A stretch of 64,000 nt of DNA, taken from assembly GCA_002914845.1 (NCBI GenBank), contig JXTC01000362.1, positions 195,542 through 259,541 on the forward strand. The letters are read 5' to 3'. Position 1 is the stretch's first letter. Every line of letters starts with the position of its first letter. The position numbers and the translations under genes are program-made. Below, one piece after another: positions 1-11,474 of this stretch. The notes beneath the pieces were generated by a model that did not search any database, was not told the DNA's origin, and worked only from the letters and a program-made list of their open reading frames with translations. This DNA is from Trema orientale (taxonomy: Eukaryota; Streptophyta; Magnoliopsida; Rosales; Cannabaceae).

Positions 1-470
1 AAAAGGGAAAAAAAGAGCAGCCCTTGGCTAAATGCCCATTTTCATACTTCACTTGAAATAAATGTCTATGTTGCCTCAAAAAAAGAAGAAACAAATTTCT
101 CTATTTTTTTTTAATTACTTTCTGGTGAAATTGTGAAGTTTATTAGTTTCCATATATGTAAATCAATTTTATTACATCATATATCAAATACAATCAATAT
201 TACGCCGATGTATATACTGTTATAATCTATTGATATACTATGTTTAGGTAACTTTCTTGATTGAATGGATTCTATTTGTCATCATAAGGTAGAAGGCAAT
301 CTATCCAACATCTGGTTTGAACTCAAGACATACATGATATAGAGATATATATATATATATGTAATTTTTTTGGCCCTGAGAAAAGGTTTCCGGAAGAACA
401 TCATCCAAAAGAATACATCATACAACTCCATCCAAAGGGTCAAATTTGTAATAAACACTAGTCCTAAAAT

Positions 471-572
471 GTTCCAACTTTCCCATGTTATTTATGTTAG
501 CTCATCATGATACTAAAGTAAGTTCCAACTTTCCCATGTTATTTATGTTAGCTCATCATGATACTAAAGTAA
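471..572. repeat. Tandem duplication, 51 bp x 2
   Basis: The block starting GTTCCAACTTTCCC at 471 repeats at 522 with no visible change. The second copy ends 8 bp before the CDCA7-like stop codon (minus strand), so both copies lie in the likely 3' UTR. Confidence 0.9.
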
Positions 573-580
573 GTAGACAA

Positions 581-2911
581 TCATAGTTTCCGATTGATTG
601 CTCCTCGAAGCTCATCCATTAGTAGATGTGCTACTGATTTGTATCCCAACTCTTGAGCTAGAAAAACAAAGTAAAAAGAAGTTGAGTTTAAAAACGATAT
701 GAAACTTAGAGAAAAGATGAGATTATGATAATCAATATATATATAAGACAAACCTCTATATATTGCTATCCCGGTTGGAGCCATCTTTCTTTTCTTTAGG
801 CAAAAAGAACTAATATATAAGAAAGAGAGAGAGTGAGTAGACAATGTAACCCTCATTCAGTTAACAAAACCTAAACAAATAGAGTCTAATCTCCAAAATG
901 AAATGAGCATTATGTTCACAAGACCCAAAACAAAAAAAGAGAAAAAGAAGAGAAAGAAAGGCTGCAATAAAGTTTCTCATACCTGTTGCATATCCAGTGA
1001 GGTTTTGCTCCTTTTTCTTCTACACAATGAGGGCACATCCAATCTTTATTCTCTCTAACCTCCTCCATCTCTAAACAAAGCATAATGATAAGAACGTTAA
1101 GAATATTTCAAAAGGTACCAACTAATTATTTTGCAGGATCATTAAGTTCACACCATATCGTGTTACTTTAATAAAGACTATTAAAACTGAGAGTAGGTTC
1201 TGCTGAATTAACAAGGCCGGTTGTGCACTTAGATTTCTACTGATACATAATTGTGTCCACTTTGTTCCCGAACATTTATCTACCACAAAAAGACAAAGAA
1301 AAAAGAAAAAGAAATCAAGGACTCACCTTCACCATACCTAACCTTGAGACAAGCTCGACAAAGAACACCGTTACTAGAATGACAAACCGAGCAATCGGTT
1401 TTTCCTGCTCAAAAGAGGCCCAGAAAACATCATAACTGTCAAAACTTTTATCAGAATGCTTGAGAAATTATTCCATAAGAGAACTACACTAACCAATGCA
1501 TGGTTCATCCACATCAAAATTACTACAGCGCTTGCAATCTTCTTCACCGCACAGTTTTTTCTGCCTGCACTTCGTGAAATATAAGAGTGTCATCCTATGT
1601 TTAAAGGGCAATAAACAACTTGAAATTTTTGGAAAAAAAAAATATTATCTGACATTAACCATGTAAAATAGTTCTGAGAAACTGAAATAAATTAAGCGGT
1701 AGCGGGTTGCAAGATGCAATGCAAATTCATTTTGGATATGCTCGAGTAGATTTTACGATCATTTGGCGATAAACTACTTTGTTCAGTAGCAAATGAACAA
1801 CAATCTTTTCCGTAAAAAAAAATCTACAAAAACTAATAAAAGCAAAAATATTGAAAAGAACTTGACATAAAAATCCGAGAAGGCTCGATAAGAATGAACT
1901 AGCAAACAAAGAGGGAAACTATAAGTGAATAAAGTTCATCTACAACATTTCAGCTAATGACTCAAAGGGAACTAATAAATCATATCAAAATCTTCTACTA
2001 ACAATCAAAATAAAGACGAGCAAAAATGAGATAAACACAAAGACTTGATATAGAAATCTGAGAAATTTCCTTCACCATAAATGCATACCAAGAGGAAAAC
2101 TATAAGATGATACAATGTGTTCCCGAAATTTCAGTGACCAATTCAATTTGAGCTCATCAAATCAGAATCTAAAACCATTAACTCAACAAAATGAAGATAG
2201 TCCTATCAGCTTCATAACGCAAAGATGCCGAAATGGTTTAGCATTTAACCTGCAAAAGTGGCAGCAAATTCCGAATACAGGGTTATAAACACCACCCCTT
2301 CCCTTGCTACTACATCGTAGAGCCGAAGCTTCGGGCGAAAGCTGAAGCTCCGAGCCTTTTACTTCCACCAAAGGCATATTTGCTGGCCTAATTTTTTCGC
2401 CTACAGTCCTCGGAGAATCTTTTACAACATCACGCACTTCCCCTAGAAAAAAGAAATTCACGAACATAAATCTTCTTTGACCATTTCCATTAAAAATCAG
2501 AGCAAAAAGAAAAACAAACATGGGAGTATACAACATATGAGCTTTTCAACCAGTTTCTCAGATACAGAACAAAGCAAACAAGGAAAATAGACTTGAGATT
2601 GTTATACCTGAATTGGGTTGGCAAGTAGTCCCTCTCAAGCGAGAAGAGCGTCGTAAAGAGGTCGGTTTTGGGATTACTTCTGGGGCTATTTTCGTCAACC
2701 GGCGGGACCGCCGCAAAGACGACGTGTCGTATACCTTTTTGGTCCACTTTTTGCTGACATGGGATTTCGATGGTTTTGCGGATGAAACTATGGATCGAAG
2801 CTCTGATATGGTTTCTTGCAACCCCAATGTTTTCAAGCGAGCCTTTAAGAACCCCAAACAAGAATGTGTTAAAAAGGTTTTCATTCGATGTTGTGTGAAA
2901 CAAAAACCCAT
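581..2911 (-). CDS. CDCA7: CDCA7-like protein with 4CXXC_R1 zinc finger, 7 exons, 288 aa
   Basis: Exons, in order of translation: 2608-2911, 2250-2442, 1494-1564, 1327-1404, 983-1070, 754-809, 581-657. All have GT-AG borders and phases that join into 288 codons plus TGA. Residues 65-95 form a basic stretch with a repeated SLRRSxRL motif. Residues about 158-265 are a cysteine-rich zf-4CXXC_R1 domain (CCHFCRQKK, CxxxxCxxC, PCIGKTDCSVCH, LCRACLKVRYGE, MCPHC, SSFCLKKRK). In animals this domain marks CDCA7, which recruits the HELLS remodeller (DDM1 in plants) to support DNA methylation; that role here is inferred from the family. The arginine after the second CxxC and the RYGE segment, which lie in the region hit by human ICF3 mutations, are kept. 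The start at 2911 is the first ATG after an in-frame stop; Met10 (2884) is an alternative. The longest intron is 685 bp. Confidence 0.9.
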
Positions 2912-2948
2912 TAGAGAGTCTCTCTCAAAAAAAAAAAAGACCCATTAT

Positions 2949-2987
2949 AGAGAGAGAGAGAGAGAGAGGGGGAGAGGGAGACCTGGT
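2949..2987. repeat. GA-rich microsatellite in the CDCA7-like 5' leader
   Basis: Run of GA dinucleotides passing into GGGGAGAGGGAG. On the gene's strand this is a CT-rich tract just upstream of the start codon, a common feature of plant 5' UTRs. Confidence 0.8.
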
Positions 2988-3097
2988 TTTCCAAGATTCG
3001 GGCATTTCTGATATTTTCGTAGTCGGTCTTTGCTTGAAGCCTTCCCATTTCTGATATGTTCTAATCGAAATGCTAAAAAGAAAAGAACAAAGGAAAA

Positions 3098-3150
3098 AAA
3101 GTTGGCGCTACTGGATATATTTTTCTCTGTTTTTAAACGCCAACGGTCAT
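3098..3150 (-). promoter_or_regulatory. Possible cell-cycle promoter sites (E2F-like and MSA-like)
   Basis: About 190-240 bp upstream of the CDCA7-like start codon are GTTGGCGC (3101-3108; one base off the E2F consensus TTTSSCGC) and GCCAACGGTCA (3139-3149), which contains the MSA core AACGG bound by three-repeat MYBs in G2/M genes. Two such sites close together upstream of a cell-cycle-type gene are suggestive, but each is short and could be chance. Confidence 0.3.
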
Positions 3151-3368
3151 AATATTTTGAACTTTCAAACTAACGTGTTTGACAAAATCAGGAGGAGGAG
3201 GGCAAAGTAATTATACACATCTTATCAGAAAGGACAAAATAAAATAAAAAATTACCCTGCCTTTTATTCGTTTCTTTAGGAATGGGTACTATATACTCTA
3301 AAAAATATCAAATGCGGAAAAAAAAAAGACCACTAAAATAATTTTAAAAAGTTGCACCTTGTCTGTTT

Positions 3369-3402
<34 letters not shown>

Positions 3403-4210
3403 TTAACTCATTAGTTTATTTCTTTTCCATTTTATCTATGCATTACATTGTTATTGAATTAAATGAAGTACTTGTCTACTCAAGAACAAAAAGTTGCACC
3501 CCCCCTCTCTTTCCACATTTGCACTAAAATGAATTTGTTTTTTTTTTTCTAAAAATTATTTTAAACAATTCAGGGCTTTTTAACATTTCAATTCGTCTTT
3601 ATATTTTTTAGGATTGTTTTATTTATAAAAGTAAAAAGAATAGTGAAAAATGAAAACTTTGAGCAACATCTTCATAAGATCTCTAAATCCATTTATTAAA
3701 CTTTTAAAAACAAAAACAATGAAAAGTCTTATAGTAAAATGATTGAATAAGTATCCAATTTTCAAATGTTATAACAAAATAATCGGTATATCAATGTATA
3801 TACCACGTGTAAAATATTACATATCTAGAATAAAAGTTTATATACTCAGTACATAAATTAAGTATAAAAATACATACTAAGTGTAAGAATATATATATAT
3901 AGATGATCATTTAGTTATAAAAAGACAAAAATGAACATTTATTAAAACAAAGTATAAAAAATAACAACCACCATAAATTCTCAACAAGAAAGCAAGGGAC
4001 AATAAAATCTAATGCTTGTTCTAAACTCTAAACCATATATATGTCGTTTTTATCGGAGGAATGTTCATTTACATTCATAAGGTATAATGCAGTTATTTAC
4101 CAATATATAAAATAATTTTTGTATGTTCTAAAGTCCGTCCTCGTGTTGCCCCTCTCTCTTTTTTTTTTGTTTCTTTTTATTAAAAAAAAAAAACTTATTT
4201 ACCAACATAC
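3151..4210. other. Gene-free AT-rich spacer
   Basis: No coding sequence or complete transposon recognised. Contains A-runs near 3310-3400 and a short TA stretch near 3890. Confidence 0.6.
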
Positions 4211-4213
4211 ACA

Positions 4214-4884
4214 TGGGCGGAGTCAAGGGGGCCAAGTGGCGCATTGCCTTCCTAAATTTTTTTCATTTTATAATTTAGTACTACATGAGATTTTATTTTT
4301 GATTTTAGCCCCATTGAGATTTTTATTTTATGTCTTGTCTCTACTATAAGGTGTGAGATTTTATTTTTATTATCACAATAGTTTATGTCATTGTATAGTT
4401 AAGTACAGTATAAGATTTTATTTTCTATTTTAGCCCCATTGAGGTTTTTATTTTTGATTTTGTCCCTACCACAATATGTGAATTATCACTTTAATTCCCA
4501 ACTTAAGATGTAATTTTTAGCTTTTATTTTTTATTCAATTTTCTATGCCTTGAGGGGAAAATTGGAACTGGGGAAGAATCCATTTGTTTCTAATGACTAC
4601 AAGTCTCAACACTAGTGAAAAAATAGAGATAAACAAAATAAAAAATAAATTCTACATCATGTATTTTATCCTCTACATTTCTTTGTTTTAGTTAAAAATT
4701 TGATTAGTTGTAGTTTTTCACGTTAATAAAGATTTCATAAATGTGAAAATTTTATCTTTAATAGCATGATACATAATGTGTTATTTTATTGTCATAGAAT
4801 TCAAATATTTTTTTTTTTGGTGTTATTATTGCATTAAAAATTTGTCATTGTCCCCGCTAAAAGAAAGTTTTGGCTCCGCGACTA
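4214..4884. mobile_element. Possible MITE with GGCGGAGYCAA ends
   Basis: The left end GGGCGGAGTCAAG (from 4215) and right end TTGGCTCCGCG (to 4880) are imperfect inverted repeats, and AACATA flanks both sides (about 4204-4209 and 4884-4889). The interior is AT-rich, with a repeated phrase like GATTTTATTTTTGATTTTAGCCCC, and has no ORF. Such ends are common in plant genomes. Exact borders and superfamily are uncertain. Confidence 0.4.
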
Positions 4885-4889
4885 AACAT

Positions 4890-5250
4890 AAAAACCATTT
4901 TTTTTATAAATATACAAATCAATTTTTTAAAAACAGAAAGTAAAAATAAAAAGTTAGAAAGGAAAAAAGGGTTAAAAGGAAGCCCTCTTCACATAAAAAT
5001 AAATAAACTAGATTCAAAATCTAGTGTCAAAGACCAACGAACTTTTGAATCCAAAGAAATGTAAATCGATGCTAGTTTATCTAGACATAAACAACTTATT
5101 TCACGAAAAATATGAGAAAGTCGAAAATTCATAAATGAAATGCAAAGTGAAGGCAATCCAACGAACTCTAAATATTCTAGGAACATATCCATATTAGAAG
5201 AAATAAAATGGAGACCTTGTGACTAGAATCACATTTAATAAAAGAAGAAG
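4890..5250. other. Gene-free spacer
   Basis: A-rich sequence with only short chance ORFs; nothing recognised. Confidence 0.5.
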
Positions 5251-5264
5251 AAGATCGATTGTAC

Positions 5265-5470
5265 AGAAAAATCACATTGAGTCCAAAGACCCTCATCTCC
5301 TTTCCCAAGCAAGAATAACAACAATCACTTTCGCTTCATGTGCTTAATCAACATTAGTCGGGCCGGAAACCTTAGGAAGATTCTAGTCACAACCCACTAA
5401 AGCAAGGGTCCAAGTAGCAGCACCATTTGTGTTGATTTTTGTCCAACCAAAAATGAGAACCAATTACGTA
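5265..5470 (-). pseudogene. Decayed LINE RNase H fragment
   Basis: Read on the minus strand from about 5465, broken frames give W-T-K-I-N-T-N-G-A-A, then AHEAKVIVVILAWERR and GSLDSM. This matches the plant L1-type RNase H order (WxKxNTDG, then AxEAExxAxxxAxE, then LWLESD). The second acidic position is Lys instead of Glu and stops interrupt the frame, so it is a relic. Confidence 0.4.
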
Positions 5471-5479
5471 CAATGATGC

Positions 5480-6150
5480 TAGGAGCCCCAATACGGGTGT
5501 ATTTTTGTTTTTCTTTCCACATTTCCTCTTTTTCTTAGTATATTGATTTTCCAAATTATCTCCTTTCCTTTACTACTAAATGCCAATTCAAAGTTCAAGC
5601 AAAAAAAAAAAAAATGCCAATTCAAAAGCATAAAATTTAAAAAGAAAAAAACCATAAAAAATGCATCAAGTTACAATGATTTGAATTGCTGAGTCAAAAT
5701 AAATTAATCTACGAAATAACATGTTTACAGAAAGGAAATTGTTTATCAAATTTGAGACACTAAAAGGTCATGTTAATAATTTGTGTGAATATAGTTAGTG
5801 CAGTGAAATTGAAGTTAGTTACTATGACTATATCATATTTAACCAATTGAAAACTAACAAGCCAGTTGTCGTATCATTTGACATTTAAAATCTAATAAAC
5901 AAATTGATACATACACCATTACTCTCGAAATATTATTGCCAAAAGTCTATGCCAATTACTTATCATGACTTCACTGTAGTATGAACAAATGGGTTTGAGC
6001 CAAAAAAAAATGTCTTCCTAAAAGAAAATATTATTGGTCTTGGTATCCAACTCACTCAATCAGAATGATCAAATTGAATCCTAAATGTTGTCATGGTACA
6101 GATTGTTGTATAATTGTTGTGGTTAGTTTCTTTTAATAAACATTTTGTGT
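5480..6150. other. Gene-free spacer
   Basis: AT-rich with poly-A runs; no gene or element recognised. Confidence 0.5.
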
Positions 6151-6158
6151 CACTTCAT

Positions 6159-6212
6159 CAAAAGTTGAAAGACACATCCTAGCTAGTTTCAAAAGTTGAA
6201 AGACACATCCTA
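6159..6212. repeat. Short tandem duplication, period 31 bp
   Basis: AAAAGTTGAAAGACACATCC occurs at 6160 and again at 6191, directly before the first recognisable LINE sequence. It may mark the 5' junction of the truncated LINE, but the same sequence is not seen after the LINE poly-A, so it is not a demonstrated target-site duplication. Confidence 0.7.
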
Positions 6213-6955
6213 ACGAGGAGTTTGGTTCTCTCCCGTTTAGATAGAGCTTTATGTACTTCTGGGTTTGCTGATCTCCGGTCTAATTTGTCTTGTAGAACTT
6301 TTGCCTCGTCTGCATTCTGATCACTATCCTCTTTATCTATTCAGAAGAGATTCGGGAGCTCCTCGTCCTTGTGCTCGTCTTTTTTGTTTTCAGAATGTTT
6401 GGGTGGATGCCCCTACTTTTTTGAATTTGGTTTCAGATGCCTGGTCTTCTTAAGTTTCGGGTTGCCCTACCTCTCGTCTTTTGTAGAAACTCAAACTTCT
6501 CAAATCTTCTCTTCGTACTTGGAATTGGGAAGTTTTTAGTGATATGTCTACCAGAGTTACCATGGCTATAGATCGGGTTACGAATATTCATAATAGGTTG
6601 CAAGTGGAAGGCTTTTCTGAGGAAATCTTTCGGGAAGAGGCTGATGCTCTAGCTGTCCTTGATAATGCGTTAACTATGCAAGATTCCTTTCTGAGAGACA
6701 AGTGTCGCGTATCTTGGCTTGAAGGAGGGCATTGCAATTCTTTTTTTTTACCATGCGACCCTTAAGAGACATAAAGCTAACAAGTCCCTATCTTCTTTGA
6801 TTATCAATGATGAGATTGTGACTGATCCGGATCGTATTGCAGCTTATGTTGTCCACTTTTATACTTCTCTGTTTTCTGAGCCAAATTATTCTTCAGGTGA
6901 CTTTTCAATTATTTGAGAGCATGTTCCCAGTTTGATTACTTAGAATGATAACGCT

Positions 6956-7359
6956 TGTAACACTACTGGGTCTCACCCAAAAGTGCTAGCTTGAATGTAC
7001 TTTTGGGCTCATAGACCATCACTTAAATACCCATGATCTTCCCAAAGAAAAAAAAAATGTGGGACTTGGGGCGTTACAATCTCCCCTTGTTAAGGACCTA
7101 GCGTCCTTGCTATGGGGTCCACATTCAATAGCCCACATATAATCCCTATGGGCGGGGTCCACATTCACCACGATTCCGGCCCGTGGCAGCCTTCCAAGAC
7201 CCACACAGGTATGGACTGGGTCGGCTCTGATACCAAATATAACACTACTGGGTCTCACCCAAAAGTGCTAGCTTGAAGGTACTTTTGGGCTCATAGACCA
7301 TCACTTAAATACCCATGATCTTCCCAGAGCATACCCAATATGGGACTTGGGGCGTTACA
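6956..7359 (-). mobile_element. TRIM (miniature LTR retrotransposon) inserted in the LINE
   Basis: Two LTRs (6956-7078 and 7238-7359) begin TGTAACGCCCC on the minus strand. The segment between them starts, on that strand, with TGGTATCAGAGCC (7222-7235), the classic primer-binding site for initiator methionine tRNA, and ends with a purine-rich AAGGGGAGA tract beside the second LTR. The flanks ACGCT (6951-6955) and ACACT (7360-7364) are a 5-bp target duplication with one change. The 404-bp element has no ORF, as expected for TRIMs, and would need proteins from another element to move. Confidence 0.9.
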
Positions 7360-7484
7360 ACACTAGCTTGTTGAGTCTTCCACTGGAGCAAGAAATTAGA
7401 AATACTGTTTTTGACATAGATCCCTCTAGTGCGCCTGGTCCAGATGGCTATACTAGAAGATTCTTTCATAGTTGCTAGCCTATT

Positions 7485-8174
7485 ATGGGTAATGATTTTG
7501 TCTTGGCAGTTCATGAGTTTTTCCATATTGGTAAGATGTTCCCTGTTGTTAATTCTAATTTTATAGTCCTTATCCCTAAAGTTATTGAGGCAAATAAGAT
7601 TGAGCAGTTTCGGCCTATAGCTTTAGGGAATTTCTACTTCAAGGTTATCACTAAGATTCTTGCTACTAGGCTGGGACCTATTAGTTCTCGAATTCTCTCT
7701 TCGAATCAGTTTAAGTTTGTTCAGGGTCAGCAGATGGGTGATTATATTTTGGGGGCCTCGGAGTGTTTCAACTCTTTAAGCAATCGGGTTTTTGGAGGTC
7801 ACATGGCTTTAAAGATCGACATTCGCAAGGCTTTTGACTCTATTAGTTGGTCTTTTATTCTAGAGGTCCTCAGGTCCTTTGGTTTTTCACTTACCTTCAC
7901 TAATTGGATCTCGGCTATCTTTAGTTTTGCCCATTTCTCGGTGCTTCTTGATGGAGCCCTCCATGGTTATTTCTCTTGCTCTCGTAAGATTAGACAAGGT
8001 GATCTTCTTTCTCCTCTACTTTTTTGTCTAGCGGAGGACTTCTTGAGTCATTACCTGACTCATTTGTTTAGTACAAGAACTATTGATTCTATCTCTCCAC
8101 CTCATGGTAAGAGTGTTTTGACCCACTTTTTGTATGCGGATGATGTCCTTATTTTTTTTTTGTGCCTCTTCTAA
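7485..8174 (+). pseudogene. LINE reverse transcriptase core (broken)
   Basis: A 229-codon open stretch with RT blocks in order: NFIVLIPK, FRPIALGNFYFKVITKILATRL, ALKIDIRKAFDSISW, IRQGDLLSPLLF and the catalytic FLYADD. The family motif SSAPGPDG lies just upstream at about 7422-7447. The frame is lost in the poly-T run after YADDVLIF; the downstream SKNLRAIQSTFELY continues in another frame. The first ATG is internal to the ancestral ORF2, so it is not a true start. Confidence 0.85.
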
Positions 8175-9708
8175 GAACTTGAGAGCTATTCAATCAACCT
8201 TTGAGCTGTATGGGTCTCTTTCAAGATGGATGAATAATTGGAAGAAGTCTAATATCTATTTCGATAAGGGTATTTCCCCTTTCAGAGTTAGGAATTCTCT
8301 TACTATTTGTGGTATGAAGTGAGGTGGAGAGTCATTTCACTACTTGGGGATTTTTTTGTTTGTGGGAGCCCTTCGACAGTGGTGGTTGATTCCTTGGATG
8401 GATAGTTTATTAGCTCAATTTTATTGTTAGATGGGGTTGTCTCTTTTTATGGCTGGCAGAATTGCTCTGGTTAGTTCTGTGATCTATGGCTCACTTCTTC
8501 ATTCTTTTCAAGTTTACAAATAGCCAAGTTCTTTGTTAACTAAAATGAAAAAGGTAATTCGAAATTTCATTTGGTCAGGTTCTATTCTTTAAAAGAAGCC
8601 AGTCCAAGTCTCGTGGAAGAAATATTGTCGTCCTAAAGAGGAAGGTGGTTTAGGTCTTCGAAACTTATCTTTGCTCAACAGGGTCCTTCTTAAAAAGTTT
8701 GCTTAGAGAGTAATGACTGTTGATTCTGATTTATTTTTTTTTATCTTTGAGCACACTTTTTTAGGAGCAATGGAGATTTCAGATATCATATTAAATCATA
8801 TACTTGGCCTGGGCTCCGTCCTTTGTATAAAGATCTTCATGAAGAATCCCATTGGTTGGTTGATAGGCATTCCAAAGTCAAATTCTGCACTAATAATTGG
8901 TTGGGTTCCCTGCTGATTGATTTGGTTTCTTCTTCTATATCTCTTGACCCTCCATTGGAGAGTTTAGTTGGAGATTTTTTAACGGATTCGGGTTAGTCTC
9001 TTCCTTCAGCTTTTACAGATCATTTTCAGGGGGTTGCAGATTTTATAGAGTCAATAGTTATTTTAGATGGTCCAGATACTTTGTACTGGATGAGTTCTTT
9101 GGATGGTATGGTTACTTGCTCAGATGCTTTTATTTCTCTTTCTGATTCTCCAATTGTTTGTCACTGGGAAAAACAGATTTGGTCTTCCTTCATTCCTCCT
9201 TCGAGCTCGGTTTTACTTTGGCGAGCTCTTCATGATCAACTTCCTATTATTTCTTCTTTGATGAGGAGGGGCTACCAATTTCCATCTTGTTTTTGTTTTT
9301 GTTGTTCTTCAGTAGAGGATACGTCACATTTGTTCTTTTCTTGTCCTTTTACCGTGCAGCTTTGGTAGGCCCTCTCCTCTTTATTTTACAATCCAGTCTT
9401 TCTGGATGGTGCTATAGAGGATCTTTGGGATAGAGCTCAACTTTATTCGTTTAGCCCACAGCTCCAAGCTTTCTGGAAGGTTGGTTTGGTCTCTATTTTT
9501 GGATTATATGGCATATTCAGAATTAGGCTATTTTTTAAGATAAAAAGCCATCTATATCTTCGGCTTTTGTTCTCTTATGGCGTTTTATTAGAGAGGCCGA
9601 GCCTCTAGTTTCAGGCTTTATGTTTAACTCGATGACTGAGCTTTTGATTTTGCGACAGCTTCGGGTCAGAGGTAGGCCTCAAAAGGCACCCACAATTATT
9701 AAAGTTAT

Positions 9709-10209
9709 ATGGAGACCTCCTCTTTGTCTTGGGTCATGGTCAACACCGACGGTTCTTCTTATGGCGCACCGGGTCCTTCTGGATATTCAAGTGTATTTCA
9801 GACTCATAGAGGATTTGTTCGCAAATGTTTCTCTATTCATTTAGGAGTTGGATACGCTTTTGAGGCAGAATTAGCAAGAGCGATTCATGCGATTGAGTTT
9901 ATATGGAAATATGGTTGGAAACGTCTCTGATTGGAGAGTGATTTAGTTTATGTGGTTTCTCTTCTACTGGCACGTTCTCTTAAAGTTCCTTTCCATTGGA
10001 GACCGACTTGGTGTAGAACCTTAGAGTACATCGCTAATATAGATTTTGTTGTCACTCATATATATCACAAGGGTAATCGTGTAGCTGATTCGTTGGCTTC
10101 TTGTACTTCTTCATTTATTTGTCCTACTTGGTGGTGGTCTTCTCTGTCTTTTATTTATTCTTTTGTTTACGACGATTGTATTATGAAACCCAGTTATCGG
10201 TTTCGCTGA
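9709..10209 (+). pseudogene. LINE RNase H domain (broken by one stop)
   Basis: Shows W-V-M-V-N-T-D-G-S-S, AFEAELARAIHAIEF, then (after a TGA near 9930) LESDLVYVVSLL and HKGNRVADSLAS. The four acidic catalytic positions (D, E, D, D) are all still present. The single stop between the second and third acidic residues and the damage upstream mean it is not functional as part of a LINE. Confidence 0.8.
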
Positions 10210-10344
10210 CTTTATTTCTCTTTCGATTAATATGTCTCCAGAGGTCAGGTTTATGTCCCTCTCTAATTAAGTGACTTTTCTCTTTCTTTCTCTTTTAATA
10301 AATTTTCCCTCATTCCGTCGAGGTACACAAAAAAAAAAAAACAT

Positions 10345-10450
10345 TATTAATTTGTCCAGTTTTATATGATGTGGTTTTTTCCTTTCTTTTTCTTTTCCCC
10401 CTGAAATATTAGACTTCAATTCAAAAACAATAAGCAGTAAAACAAGGCTC
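10345..10450. other. Short spacer after the LINE
   Basis: AT-rich; nothing recognised. Confidence 0.4.
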
Positions 10451-10830
10451 GACATAAACAATTAAAAAGCTCCTTAGCAAGATTATGTGCAGCAAAACTA
10501 AAAGAAGGAGTCGAAGATGTACCCCAGATTTCGAAATCCTTCAGATGGTGAAGACAACAATTCAATATAATGCATTGGACCTCCCAATTGCAAGATCCAA
10601 GGAGTCTTTTATTTCATAACAATATACACTAAAACAGTCTTCCTTTAAAACTAGCCCAATAGCCACTACAAAAAAGGCGATATGATATCCATCCAGCGAT
10701 TGCCAGGCCTGACATAACTGCAACAACAGAGTTAGAGCACCGAATAAAGCTATGAGAGATGCACTTGATCCAACTAGGGGAAGGGGGAGACCAAGACAAA
10801 GTTAAAGAATAATCTATACTCGGCAATGAG
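10450..10830 (-). pseudogene. Possible RNase H-like LINE relic
   Basis: Minus-strand reading gives WSPPSPSWIKC near 10790, followed by broken frames and then FSFAAHNLAKELFNCL near 10480-10520. The order (WIKC start, AAHNLAKE end) is that of plant retroelement RNase H domains. The middle is too decayed to show the acidic residues, so this is tentative. Confidence 0.3.
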
Positions 10831-10859
10831 TAGGGGGAGCCAAACAACCTAGGGAATTC

Positions 10860-11470
10860 ACTGAACATCAAAAGGTTTAGATTCAAGCACAACACTACAT
10901 ATTATTTGAGATAAGAATGAGTAAAGTAGAAACTCATTATCTTGTCCTGACCTTTATCCTCCAATGGGAAGCTGAGAAAATCGATCGTCAAGGCACACCA
11001 CAGTTTGGTCAGTCTCAAGGAGTGACGAGATATGAACCAAAGAAAATACACACATCTATAGAGCAAAAACAAATGAATGCAGCAGTTCTCTTTTTCCTTT
11101 AAATACACAGGACAAATAGAGCTAGCTAGCTATCCAGAGGGAAACATTGATTCGAAACCAAGTATTCCAAATTCGAGGGGAATATTTTATTTATTGTGGT
11201 TTAGAGAGTAATCGTAGAACCTTGTTACCTTGAGCTAGAGCCCTAATTGGACTAGGGCTACTCCCCTATTATTTGCTTCTCTTTTCAATAAAAGGTGAGA
11301 AATATAGAGTATGGACAGAAGGAAACCCCAGGCCTCAAGTGAGCCCAACAAATGACAGTGTATTTGAGTGGTGATGGTGATCTGAGTGTGATTATTGACT
11401 AGAACCTTATTTCACAGTGACGGTAAGAGCCACCCACTTACCCACTTGCCACTGCTGCTGCCATCAGCCC
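10860..11470. other. Gene-free spacer
   Basis: Short ORFs on both strands overlap each other and match nothing recognised. Confidence 0.4.
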
Positions 11471-11474
11471 CTTA

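Larger units (their letters stand above)
6213..10341 (+). mobile_element. 5'-truncated, decayed LINE (L1-type) with RT, zf-RVT and RNase H
   Basis: The order is as in plant L1 ORF2: the end of the endonuclease (SRLDRAL near 6229, SDHYPL near 6320), reverse transcriptase (7380-8330), zf-RVT (about 9190-9366), RNase H (9710-10110), then an untranslated tail and a poly-A at 10329-10341. Frames are broken by stops and shifts, for example a T-run after YADD at 8152-8162, so it cannot make a full protein. A TRIM retrotransposon at 6956-7359 splits it between endonuclease and RT. No target-site duplication was found. Confidence 0.9.

Noticed and set aside
2613..3011. 132-codon plus-strand ORF
   Set aside because: Antisense shadow of CDCA7-like exon 1, running into the GA repeat.
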